NCBI GenBank assembly: GCA_025363535.1
Contig: JANYDP010000530.1
Span: forward strand, 1-6,023
Source: Verrucomicrobiota bacterium
GTDB lineage: Bacteria; Verrucomicrobiota; Verrucomicrobiia; Limisphaerales; CAIQOK01
DNA: 6,023 nucleotides
Direction: 5' to 3'
Each line of letters starts with the position of its first letter. Positions within the stretch are counted from its first letter, which is position 1. The position numbers and the translations under genes were made by a program. Below are positions 1 through 6,023 of the stretch, piece by piece. Under the pieces are notes generated by a model. The model saw nothing but the letters and a program-made list of their open reading frames with translations. It was not told where the DNA came from and ran no database searches.

Positions 1-1586
1 GTGTAACCGGGCGAAATTTCCTGGCCGTTGATGCAGCACTCGAAAACTTCGACGGTCGTCGGGTCATCTGGCGAAAGTTTGGCGAGCGGCACAAGTTCTT
101 TGGGCAAGTGCGTGACGAACGTCGGATTGATAAGCGTCGGCTCGATGAATTTGGAGAACACGGCGTTCGTGACTTCAAAATCTTCAAACTCCTTGCCGAG
201 TTCCGCGCCCATGTCGTGTGCCTTTTGGCGGCGTTCGGCGGCTGAAATGGTGAACCAATCCGCGCCAGCCTTTTCCTTGATGAGATCGCTGTACTTCACG
301 CGCCGCCACGTCGTGAGATCAATGGTTTTTGGGGTTGCCAAAGCACTTAACTTTTCAACAGGAGTGCGAAACTCACTCAAAACTAGATGAACAAAATGAT
401 TTTGTAGTTTCTTGACCAACTGTTCGTCCAAAGTCTTAAAACCCTCAACAAGCTTTGTGTTTGCTTGCTCAAGAGCAGTTACTGACCGAGTGGCAAGAAT
501 GTGGGTTTCATCAGAACCAACAAGTGTCAGACATTTTTTTATCTCTTCGGCTGCTTCTTTTAGAAAGTTGCGCCAAGGTTCTGTATAATTTTCGAGGCCG
601 ACAACTTCAAGTTTTTCAGATGCAACCCCCAAATGCTCCAATGCACAACTTAATTGAAAACGTAAATCATCTGTCCTCTGATGCGTGATTTTTAGCGTTC
701 CCAAAACTTTCTGCGCCACCGTCGTGATCAGCGACTCCACCGTCTCCATCATCGTCTCGTAATCGCCAAACGCCTGATACGCCTCAAGCATCGTGAATTC
801 GGGATTGTGCCGGCGCGAGAGGCCTTCGTTGCGGAAGTTCTTGCCGATCTCGAACAGCTTATCAATGCCGCCGACGAGCAGCCGTTTGTGGTAAAGCTCT
901 AGCGCGATGCGCAGATAAAATTCGCAGCCCAGCGCGTTGTGAAAGGTCTTGAACGGTTGCGCCGCCGCGCCGCCGGGAATCGCCTGCATCGCGGGCGTCT
1001 CCACCTCCACGTAGCCGCGCCCGTGAAAGAAATTCCGAATCTCGTGAATGATTGCGCTGCGCTTGAGCATCACGTCCTTCACGTCGGGATTGGCGATCAA
1101 GTCCAGGTAGCGCTGGCGGTAGCGGACTTCGGTGTCTTCAAGTCCGTGCCACTTGGCGGGCGGCGGGCGGAGCGACTTGGCGAGAATGGTGAATGCTTCC
1201 AGCTTGATGCTCGGCTCGTTGGTTTTGGTGCGGAACAGCGTGCCGGTCACGCCGATGAAATCGCCCAAGTCAAGGTGTGTGAACGTGTGGAACAGGTCGT
1301 CGCCGAGCGTGTTCTTCTGCGCGTAAACCTGGATACGTCCGCTCTGGTCGCGCACGTCAATGAACATGGATTTGCCCATGTCGCGATGCGCGGTGATGCG
1401 GCCGGCGACGGAAACCTTGGTGCCCTCCGGCATCGCGCCGGATTCAAAACCGCTGCGGGCGTCATTGCAGGCGCGGTCGGGCGTGAACTTGTTTTTGAAC
1501 GGGAAAATGCCTTTCGCCTCCAGCGCCTTGAGCTTGGTCTTGCGCTGTTCGATCAATGAGTCCAACGATACGTGCTGTGTTTCCAT
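1..1586 (-). CDS. lysS: Lysyl-tRNA synthetase, class II, with a large in-frame insert (3' end off the window)
   Basis: Charges tRNA-Lys with lysine using ATP in the cytoplasm. The frame starts at ATG 1586-1584 and runs without a stop to the left edge, giving 528 visible residues. Residues about 57-140 form the OB-fold anticodon-binding domain (VSVAGRI, MFIDVRD). Motif 1 lies around 176-200 (FFHGRGYVEVETPAM). Motif 2 is at 251-268 (FRNEGLSRRHNPEFTMLE). The conserved IDLT-WRRV segment is at 422-430 and NGQEISPGY is near the edge; motif 3 lies beyond it. Between H302 and T421 there are about 118 residues where ordinary LysRS has only a short turn, so the whole protein should be near 600 residues rather than about 500. 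All signature motifs are intact on both sides and the frame is kept, so it is probably functional. No Shine-Dalgarno sequence precedes the ATG. It is divergent from moxR. Identity is secure; the insert's role is unknown. Confidence 0.96.
   Translation of the reverse strand, partial: METQHVSLDSLIEQRKTKLKALEAKGIFPFKNKFTPDRACNDARSGFESGAMPEGTKVSVAGRITAHRDMGKSMFIDVRDQSGRIQVYAQKNTLGDDLFHTFTHLDLGDFIGVTGTLFRTKTNEPSIKLEAFTILAKSLRPPPAKWHGLEDTEVRYRQRYLDLIANPDVKDVMLKRSAIIHEIRNFFHGRGYVEVETPAMQAIPGGAAAQPFKTFHNALGCEFYLRIALELYHKRLLVGGIDKLFEIGKNFRNEGLSRRHNPEFTMLEAYQAFGDYETMMETVESLITTVAQKVLGTLKITHQRTDDLRFQLSCALEHLGVASEKLEVVGLENYTEPWRNFLKEAAEEIKKCLTLVGSDETHILATRSVTALEQANTKLVEGFKTLDEQLVKKLQNHFVHLVLSEFRTPVEKLSALATPKTIDLTTWRRVKYSDLIKEKAGADWFTISAAERRQKAHDMGAELGKEFEDFEVTNAVFSKFIEPTLINPTFVTHLPKELVPLAKLSPDDPTTVEVFECCINGQEISPGY
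327..680 (-). other. AT-rich in-frame insert within lysS, about 118 codons
   Basis: This segment encodes LysRS residues about 303-420, between the strand ending KITH and the strand starting TIDLTTWRRV. I read every codon and found no stop. GC over 361-660 is about 40% by hand count (121 of 300), against about 57-60% in sampled lysS lines on either side. The peptide is rich in Leu, Glu and Lys and looks largely helical (for example LEQANTKLVEG, LDEQLVKKLQNHF). It lacks the N-terminal Cys and C-terminal His-Asn expected of an intein. I do not recognise the domain. By position it is loosely comparable to the extra domain that AspRS carries between motifs 2 and 3. Exact ends are uncertain by several codons. 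Confidence 0.85.
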
Positions 1587-1770
1587 ATTATTCAGCGGGC
1601 AAGCAAACACGAAGTCACCGTGAATGTCCAAGAATTTAGCGGTGGAATGACGGTCAAGCGGACGAAATGTTGGCGACATTGAGAAGGGTTGCCCGGCGAA
1701 CGCCGCAAATCGGAGGCGCACCGCAACGGCGCTTGAGTTCCCGGAGAGCACTCCTTAGATTCCTCTGCAC
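1587..1770. promoter_or_regulatory. Divergent intergenic region between lysS and moxR
   Basis: These 184 bp separate the two divergently read starts and must hold promoters for both genes unless moxR is served from elsewhere. No Shine-Dalgarno sequence is properly spaced before either ATG: lysS is preceded by GCTGAATAAT, and for moxR the nearest purine run (GGAGAG, 1743-1748) is over 20 nt upstream. A small GC-rich palindrome, CGGCG-AA-CGCCG, lies at 1694-1705 and could be a protein site, but its 2-nt centre is too tight for an RNA hairpin. No convincing spaced promoter was found for lysS. Confidence 0.5.
1733..1761 (+). promoter_or_regulatory. Weak sigma70-like promoter candidate for moxR
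   Basis: TTGAGT (1733-1738) and TAGATT (1756-1761) are separated by exactly 17 bp. Each matches 4 of 6 consensus positions. Initiation about 7 nt downstream would fall almost on the moxR ATG at 1771, giving a nearly leaderless transcript, which would fit the missing ribosome binding site. Chance occurrence of such a match is considerable. Confidence 0.25.
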
Positions 1771-2751
1771 ATGAGCAAGCCGTTGAAAGAACAAGTGCAG
1801 GAAACTTCTGCGTGGATTCGCGCCTTACGCGAGGAAGTGGGCCGCGTGATCGTCGGTCAGGAACAATTGGTGGAACGCCTGCTGGTCGGGTTGCTCGCCA
1901 ACGGCCATGTGCTGTTGGAAGGCGTGCCAGGGTTGGCGAAGACGCTGACCGTTCGCACGCTCGCAGCGGCGGTGCAGGCGAGTTTCCATCGCATTCAATT
2001 CACGCCCGACCTCTTGCCAGCGGACATTGTCGGCACGCTCATCTACAATCCGCAGGACGGGAAATATCACGCCAATCGCGGTCCGGTGTTCGCCAACTTC
2101 CTGCTCGCCGACGAAATCAACCGCGCGCCCGCCAAGGTGCAGTCCGCGTTGCTCGAAGCCATGCAGGAACGCCAGGTCACGCTCGGCGGCGAAACCATGA
2201 AGCTCCCGTCGCCATTTCTCGTGCTGGCGACGGAAAATCCGATTGACCAGGAAGGCACCTATCCGTTGCCGGAAGCTCAGGTGGATCGCTTCATGTTCAA
2301 GGTGATTTTGGATTATCCGTCGTTCGAGGAGGAGCGCCGCGTTTTGGATCGCATGGCGTTCACCAGTCCCGAGACGCCCATCAAACCGGTCGTGACCCTG
2401 GACGACATTTTGCAGACCCGGAAGATCGTGGATCAAATTCATGTGGACGACAAAATCCGCGACTACATCGTCAAAATCGTTTTCGCCACGCGCAAGCCGG
2501 AGGACTACAAGCTCGACCTGAAACACTTCATCCAATACGGTGCCTCGCCGCGCGCGACGATCTATCTGACCATCGCCGCCAAAGCCTGGGCGCTGCTGCA
2601 AGGTCGGGATTACGTGATCCCCGAAGACGTGAAGAGCATCGGCCCCGACGTGCTGCGCCATCGCATCATTCTGACCTACGAAGCCGAGGCGCAGTCGGTG
2701 ACAGCGGATGCGATTGTCAAAAAGGTTTTCAATGCGGTGCCGGTGCCGTGA
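1771..2751 (+). CDS. MoxR-family AAA+ ATPase
   Basis: A 326-residue ATPase, the usual length for MoxR proteins. These are AAA+ chaperones that work with vWA-domain or DUF58 partners in assembling or activating other proteins, often in stress or envelope functions. Walker A is GVPGLAKT (residues 51-58), with Ala in the place often held by Gly. Walker B is LLADEINRA (111-119). Sensor 1 is ATENP (153-157), followed by the MoxR signature around EGTYPLPEAQVDRF (161-174), which contains the likely arginine finger R173. Sensor 2 is GASPRA (257-262). No signal peptide or membrane segment is visible, so it is cytoplasmic. The ATG at 1771 places Walker A at the usual distance. Its expected partner, a DUF58 protein, is not next door but starts at 5365, beyond the restriction-modification genes. 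GC is near 58%, matching lysS flanks. The specific cellular target is unknown. Confidence 0.95.
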   Translation: MSKPLKEQVQETSAWIRALREEVGRVIVGQEQLVERLLVGLLANGHVLLEGVPGLAKTLTVRTLAAAVQASFHRIQFTPDLLPADIVGTLIYNPQDGKYHANRGPVFANFLLADEINRAPAKVQSALLEAMQERQVTLGGETMKLPSPFLVLATENPIDQEGTYPLPEAQVDRFMFKVILDYPSFEEERRVLDRMAFTSPETPIKPVVTLDDILQTRKIVDQIHVDDKIRDYIVKIVFATRKPEDYKLDLKHFIQYGASPRATIYLTIAAKAWALLQGRDYVIPEDVKSIGPDVLRHRIILTYEAEAQSVTADAIVKKVFNAVPVP

Positions 2752-2768
2752 GGTTGTAAAATTGTTTT

Positions 2769-4355
2769 ATGGGCACGCCTAAAAAGACAAAGCAAGTTAA
2801 ACGAAAAACACCGATTAAAAAGGCGTGCAAAAATCGCGCAATATATTCTTTGACTCGAAAGAAAAAACAAGAGCCTGGTTTTCAAGACGCGAACGGTGAG
2901 CATTCAAATGGACCAGCGGGCTTGCTTCGTGAAGACACAATTAGTTACCGCACACAATTTGCCGTCGTGCCGGATGTTGCTCCACCACCTGTCCTTGAAA
3001 TTAAAACACCCCCAAAAAATGACAGCGTTCTCCTGCGATTGCGTGAGGACTACGAACAAGCCATGCTCGACATATTTGATGAGGATGCTGCTGCTAAGGA
3101 AGTCTGCCCAAAGATTCCGGTCATCGGCCACACTTCCAACTTTCTCAACAACATGCGGCTGCCGGTTCACCGATGGTTTCGTTACAGCGCTGGCTTTTCG
3201 GCAGAGTGGGTGAAGTGGTTGCTGGCCGAACGAGATGGGAGCGAGCCACGAGTGGTTGACCCGTTTGTCGGTTCGGGGACAACGTGTCTGGCGTGCGATG
3301 AAATGGGTGTCCCGTCCTACGGTATTGAAGCGCATCCGTTCGTGTATCGAGTTGCACAAGCCAAGCTGAGTTATGCCACCGACCCGGAGCGTCTCATTTC
3401 CAAAGCGGAGAAGGCATTTGCGTTTGCCCGGAAGGCAACGGCCCAGACAGAGCATTACCCGGAAATCATAGGCAAGTGCTACGGGCTGGAGACGCTGAAT
3501 TATCTGGACCGTTTTCGTCAAGCCGTTGAGATCGAGCAAGACGGTTCTCCCGAAGCCGGGTTGCTCTGGATGGCGCTCGTGTCTTCGTTGCGCGTTGTTT
3601 CCGAAGCAGGTACAGCGCCGTGGCAATATGTTTTACCAGGCCGCCGCAAGACCGTGCCGCCACCGCCCGAAGTCACGTTGCACAAGGCCGTGCAGATGAT
3701 TGCCGCCGACATTCGTTTCCTGGCGCGTCGGGCCAAGCCGCTGGCAAAGCTGCGCGTGGATGATGCTCGCAAGTGCGAGACTGTGCCGGACGGTTGGGCC
3801 ACGCTCGTCATCACGTCGCCGCCCTACGCGAACAACTACGATTACGCGGATGCTACGCGGTTGGAGATGGCGTTCATGGGCGAGATTCGCGGATGGGGTG
3901 ACCTTCAAGAAACTGTAAGGAAACATTTGGTCCGCTCCTGCTCTCAACATGTTCCACCAAAATCCGTGAATCTCGATGAAGTGCTTGCCAAATCAGAGCT
4001 TGCCCCCATCCGTGATGAGATTGTAGCCGTTTGCCGCGAGCTTTCGTCGGTGCGGTTGGATCGGGGTGGTAAGAAGACTTACAACAACATGATTGCTTGT
4101 TACTTTCTGGATATGGCGCAGACGTGGAAAGCGCTTCGGCGAGTTTGCGCTTCACCTTCGGAGGTCTGTTTCGTCATCGGCGATTCCGCGCCCTACGGCG
4201 TTTATGTGCCGGTGATCGAATGGTTCGGGAAACTGGCGAAGGCCGCAGGTTTCGACTCCTGGACGTTCAAAAAACTTCGTGACCGAAACATCAAGTGGAA
4301 GAACCGCAAACATCGCGTGCCGTTATGCGAGGGGCATTTATGGGTTCGCGGATAA
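2769..4355 (+). CDS. Site-specific DNA amino-methyltransferase (SPPY type), modification half of an R-M pair
   Basis: A 528-residue S-adenosylmethionine-dependent DNA methyltransferase acting on an exocyclic amino group. SPPY is most typical of N4-cytosine enzymes, though N6-adenine is possible. A motif X-like stretch comes first (NNMRLPVHRWFRYSAGFS, 127-144). The SAM-binding motif I is DPFVGSGTT (164-172), and the motif II acidic residue is E187 in GIEAHP. The catalytic motif IV is SPPY (350-353). VIGDS (469-473) is probably a late strand of the fold. Motif I precedes motif IV, the alpha or gamma order, whereas many SPPY enzymes have the reverse; about 180 residues between them could hold target recognition. 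The first 35 residues are very rich in Lys and Arg and their DNA is AT-rich (32-40% GC). The start follows moxR by 17 bp with only a distant GAGG, so a later start is possible. The endonuclease gene follows 12 bp downstream. Target sequence unknown. Confidence 0.9.
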   Translation: MGTPKKTKQVKRKTPIKKACKNRAIYSLTRKKKQEPGFQDANGEHSNGPAGLLREDTISYRTQFAVVPDVAPPPVLEIKTPPKNDSVLLRLREDYEQAMLDIFDEDAAAKEVCPKIPVIGHTSNFLNNMRLPVHRWFRYSAGFSAEWVKWLLAERDGSEPRVVDPFVGSGTTCLACDEMGVPSYGIEAHPFVYRVAQAKLSYATDPERLISKAEKAFAFARKATAQTEHYPEIIGKCYGLETLNYLDRFRQAVEIEQDGSPEAGLLWMALVSSLRVVSEAGTAPWQYVLPGRRKTVPPPPEVTLHKAVQMIAADIRFLARRAKPLAKLRVDDARKCETVPDGWATLVITSPPYANNYDYADATRLEMAFMGEIRGWGDLQETVRKHLVRSCSQHVPPKSVNLDEVLAKSELAPIRDEIVAVCRELSSVRLDRGGKKTYNNMIACYFLDMAQTWKALRRVCASPSEVCFVIGDSAPYGVYVPVIEWFGKLAKAAGFDSWTFKKLRDRNIKWKNRKHRVPLCEGHLWVRG

Positions 4356-4357
4356 TC

Positions 4358-4363
4358 AGGAAA
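4358..4363 (+). promoter_or_regulatory. Ribosome binding site for the endonuclease gene
   Basis: AGGAAA lies just after the methyltransferase stop (TAA 4353-4355). AGG ends 7 nt before ATG 4368. It is the clearest Shine-Dalgarno-like site in the window and supports 4368 as the start. Its presence contrasts with the SD-less starts of lysS, moxR and the DUF58 gene. Confidence 0.55.
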
Positions 4364-4367
4364 CATC

Positions 4368-5255
4368 ATGGCTGAATCGCTTGCACATCGTTGGGGACAA
4401 ATCATTGGAGATGGATTTGAAATGTTCGTTCGTAATGTTCTCGGTGAAGTTGCGAAACGGCACGGACTTTACCTTGATTTCAAGAAGCCACGTGCTACGC
4501 GAGGTGGCCAAGGCAAAGTTACATGGCAGGATGGATACGGAAACAAGCACGATCTTGACTATGTTTTGGAGCGAGGCGGAACTGAGGAAACGCTTGGCGT
4601 CCCGATTGCATTTATTGAGTCTGCCTGGCGACGATATACCAAGCACTCGAAGAACAAGGTGCAAGAAATTGAAGCGGCAGTAATGCCGATTGCACTGACA
4701 TTCTCTCGTCATCAACCGTTTTGCGGTGCTGTGCTCGCGGGCGAGTTCACGCCGAACTCGTTGCGCCAGTTGAAATCGGTGGGCTTCGGCGTCCTGCATA
4801 TTCCTTACGACTCGATCTTGGCAGCATTCAACGAACTCGGCATTGACGCCTCATCGAAGGATGGCAAGGGCGGCACAACTGAAAAGCAGTTTCAGGAGAA
4901 AATTAAGAAATGGGAATCGCAATCACAACCGCAAGCAACCAACCGCTTTCTGGCAAAACTACATGCGCTGCACAAGCCTGAAATTGCCGATTTCAAACAA
5001 CGTCTTGAAGCTGCGCTCACCCGTCAGGTGGCATCGGTTCGTTTGACGGTGCTTCGCGGTCATTCTGTCGAGTGTTCAGATGTGGATAGCGCGATTGCCT
5101 ATTTAATAGAAGAAGAAAAGTCATATCGCTTGCGCGAAGACGGTGAACAGCGCGAGGCTTTTGAAGTTCAGATTCGATTCAATACCGGTGCGAAAATTGA
5201 AGCTACTTTCCTCAAGCGCACCGAGGCGGTGACATTCTTAAGGGGGTTTGTATGA
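4368..5255 (+). CDS. Probable type II restriction endonuclease, PD-(D/E)xK-like
   Basis: A 295-residue soluble protein directly downstream of a DNA methyltransferase; by gene order and motifs it is probably the nuclease that cuts the same, unmethylated site. The candidate core is H-D-L-D-Y (61-65), then GVPIAFIESAW (77-87). This is the usual layout of an acidic residue (D62 or D64), a hydrophobic strand and E-x-K, but with Ala at 86 where Lys is expected. The next residues, RRYTKHSKNK (88-97), supply several basic residues that might substitute. That segment then runs into a helix (VQEIEAA), and FCGAVLAGEFT (about 124-134) is a further probable core strand. A linker near 160-190 is rich in Lys, Gln and Ser. 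No signal or membrane segment is visible. GC is about 40-53% by line, lower than moxR. I recognise the E-x-A-W-R-R-Y-T-K-H-S signature as one seen in R-M-associated proteins, but I cannot name a characterised member. Alternative: a non-cutting accessory protein. Confidence 0.7.
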   Translation: MAESLAHRWGQIIGDGFEMFVRNVLGEVAKRHGLYLDFKKPRATRGGQGKVTWQDGYGNKHDLDYVLERGGTEETLGVPIAFIESAWRRYTKHSKNKVQEIEAAVMPIALTFSRHQPFCGAVLAGEFTPNSLRQLKSVGFGVLHIPYDSILAAFNELGIDASSKDGKGGTTEKQFQEKIKKWESQSQPQATNRFLAKLHALHKPEIADFKQRLEAALTRQVASVRLTVLRGHSVECSDVDSAIAYLIEEEKSYRLREDGEQREAFEVQIRFNTGAKIEATFLKRTEAVTFLRGFV

Positions 5256-5364
5256 TAAACCGGATCAAGACTCGGTCTTCAAAACGCACGGAGAGTAAAA
5301 TGAGGGTTTACTCGCTAATTAATTAAACCATGTTGTGGTTTATCCCTCTCCCCCACGTTTTTCC
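5256..5364 (+). repeat. Spacer with clustered small inverted repeats between the endonuclease and DUF58 genes
   Basis: The hexamer TAAACC or its complement GGTTTA occurs four times in alternating orientation: TAAACC 5256-5261, GGTTTA 5305-5310, TAAACC 5324-5329, GGTTTA 5337-5342. Two perfect 7-bp hairpins result: GAGTAAA/TTTACTC (5293-5299 with 5307-5313, 7-nt loop) and TAAACCA/TGGTTTA (5324-5330 with 5336-5342, 5-nt loop). A 5-bp hairpin AAGAC/GTCTT sits at 5267-5279. None is GC-rich, and the short T-run (GTTTTT, 5358-5363) does not directly follow a stem, so a classical terminator is not supported. The rest is AT-rich (CTAATTAATTAA), then a pyrimidine-rich lead (TCCCTCTCCCCC) into the DUF58 ATG. 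Confidence 0.6.
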
Positions 5365-6023
5365 ATGACCGTCACCGAACTTCTCGAAACCGTCCGCCGC
5401 GTTGAATTGCGCACCAACCGCCTTGTCAACGACACGATGGTCGGCGCGTATCTCAGCCACTTCAAAGGGCGCGGCATGGACTTCGAGGAGTTGCGCGAAT
5501 ACACGCCCGGCGACGATGTGCGCGACATTGACTGGAACGTCACGAATCGCATGGGCCGTCCGTTCGTGAAGCGCTATCGCGAGGAGCGCGAACTCGCCGC
5601 CGTGCTGGCCGTGGATATTTCCGGGTCGTCGGCGTTCGGTTCAGGCAATCGTTCCAAACGGGAGTTTGCCGCCGAAGTCGCGGCCACGCTGGCGATCTCC
5701 GCCTCGCGCAACGGTGATAAGGTCGCGCTGCTACTGTTCACCGAGCAGACCGAGCTTTTCATTCCGCCGCGTAAAGGACGTCGCCATATTCTCCGGCTCA
5801 TCCGTGAAATGCTGGCCTTCGAACCGAAGCAGCGCGGCACGGACATTCCCGCTGCGCTCACATTTTTGAATCACACGCTGCACCGACGCTCGCTGGTTTT
5901 TTTGCTCACGGATTTTCTGCATAGCGTTGGAACGCCGGGCAATCGCGATGTCATCCAGGAACTCGGCATCACCAACACCCGCCATGATCTCGTCTGCCTG
6001 CACCTGCACGATCCGCGCGAAAG
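5365..6023 (+). CDS. DUF58 / vWA-like protein, usual partner of MoxR (3' end off the window)
   Basis: At least 219 codons, open to the right edge. DUF58 proteins have a vWA-like fold and are found next to MoxR ATPases, probably as their partner or adaptor. The family signature is clear: GMDFEELREY (37-46), GDDVRDIDW (49-57), then TNRMGRP (60-66) where TAR-G is more usual, and VKRYREERE (68-76). The metal site (MIDAS-like) is D84-I-S86-G-S88, supported later by RGTD and LLTDF. No signal peptide or N-terminal membrane segment is present. The family is usually about 290-300 residues, so perhaps 70-80 residues are missing. The ATG at 5365 sits at the usual distance from the signature; no Shine-Dalgarno sequence is seen, only a pyrimidine tract. 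GC is about 60%, like moxR and unlike the genes between, which suggests that moxR and this gene were originally adjacent. Confidence 0.93.
   Translation, partial: MTVTELLETVRRVELRTNRLVNDTMVGAYLSHFKGRGMDFEELREYTPGDDVRDIDWNVTNRMGRPFVKRYREERELAAVLAVDISGSSAFGSGNRSKREFAAEVAATLAISASRNGDKVALLLFTEQTELFIPPRKGRRHILRLIREMLAFEPKQRGTDIPAALTFLNHTLHRRSLVFLLTDFLHSVGTPGNRDVIQELGITNTRHDLVCLHLHDPRE

Noticed and set aside
327..680. Intein or second gene nested in lysS
   Set aside because: The insert has no splice-junction residues (no starting Cys/Ser, no terminal His-Asn) and is short for an intein. Plus-strand open frames there (28-390, 455-688) have no recognisable content and are best seen as shadows of the lysS frame.
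327..680. Target-site duplication flanking the lysS insert (RTDDL near 663-677 versus KTIDL near 315-329)
   Set aside because: Only about 8 of 15 bases match between the two copies, so the likeness is not above chance.
939..1559. 206-codon plus-strand open frame opposite lysS
   Set aside because: It lies wholly antisense to well-conserved LysRS domains and has a low-complexity Ala/Arg/Val-rich composition with no recognisable motif.
1587..1660. Minus-strand promoter for lysS using TTGACC and TAAATT
   Set aside because: The two elements are only 13 bp apart, too close for a sigma70 promoter.
1825..2661. Long minus-strand open frame (278 codons) opposite moxR
   Set aside because: It is antisense to a clear MoxR gene, is His/Arg/Gln-rich without recognisable motifs, and arises from the GC bias of the moxR codons.
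5293..5313. Rho-independent terminator after the endonuclease gene
   Set aside because: The hairpin is a real 7-bp inverted repeat but AT-rich and not followed by a T-tract, so it does not meet the usual terminator pattern.
2752..5364. Direct repeats or insertion-sequence ends bounding the R-M cassette
   Set aside because: I compared the sequence after moxR (GGTTGTAAAATTG) with the spacer before the DUF58 gene and found no convincing matching repeat; no transposase or integrase is present.

Overview
The window looks like chromosomal DNA from a moderately GC-rich bacterium. The lysS, moxR and DUF58 genes run at roughly 55-60% GC by hand count. The LysRS wording (for example 'INGQEISPGY') and the absence of Shine-Dalgarno sequences before lysS, moxR and the DUF58 gene suggest the Verrucomicrobiota/PVC group. 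This is a family-resemblance inference, not proof. No rRNA, tRNA, CRISPR, transposase or integrase was seen.

Layout. (1) Positions 1-1586, minus strand: lysyl-tRNA synthetase, cut by the left edge. It carries an in-frame, AT-rich insert of about 118 codons (about 327-680) after motif 2, at a site where ordinary LysRS has only a short turn. (2) 1587-1770: a short divergent intergenic region between lysS and moxR, with a weak promoter candidate for moxR. (3) 1771-2751, plus strand: a complete MoxR-type AAA+ ATPase. (4) 2769-4355 and 4368-5255, plus strand: a two-gene cassette, an amino-methyltransferase of the SPPY type followed 12 bp later by a probable restriction endonuclease. (5) 5256-5364: a 109-bp spacer rich in small inverted repeats, with a TAAACC/GGTTTA hexamer in alternating orientation. 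(6) 5365-6023, plus strand: a DUF58/von Willebrand-like protein, cut by the right edge.

How they work together. MoxR ATPases and DUF58 proteins are normally immediate operon partners: the ATPase is thought to act as a chaperone or activator with the vWA/DUF58 protein. Here the pair is split by about 2.6 kb holding a restriction-modification pair whose composition is lower and patchier than that of its hosts. The simplest reading is that a mobile defence cassette landed cleanly between moxR and the DUF58 gene, leaving both reading frames intact and co-directional.

The two points most worth attention are the foreign-looking, stop-free insert inside the essential lysS gene and the restriction-modification pair, whose putative nuclease has an unusual active-site-like signature (E-S-A-W-R-R-Y).
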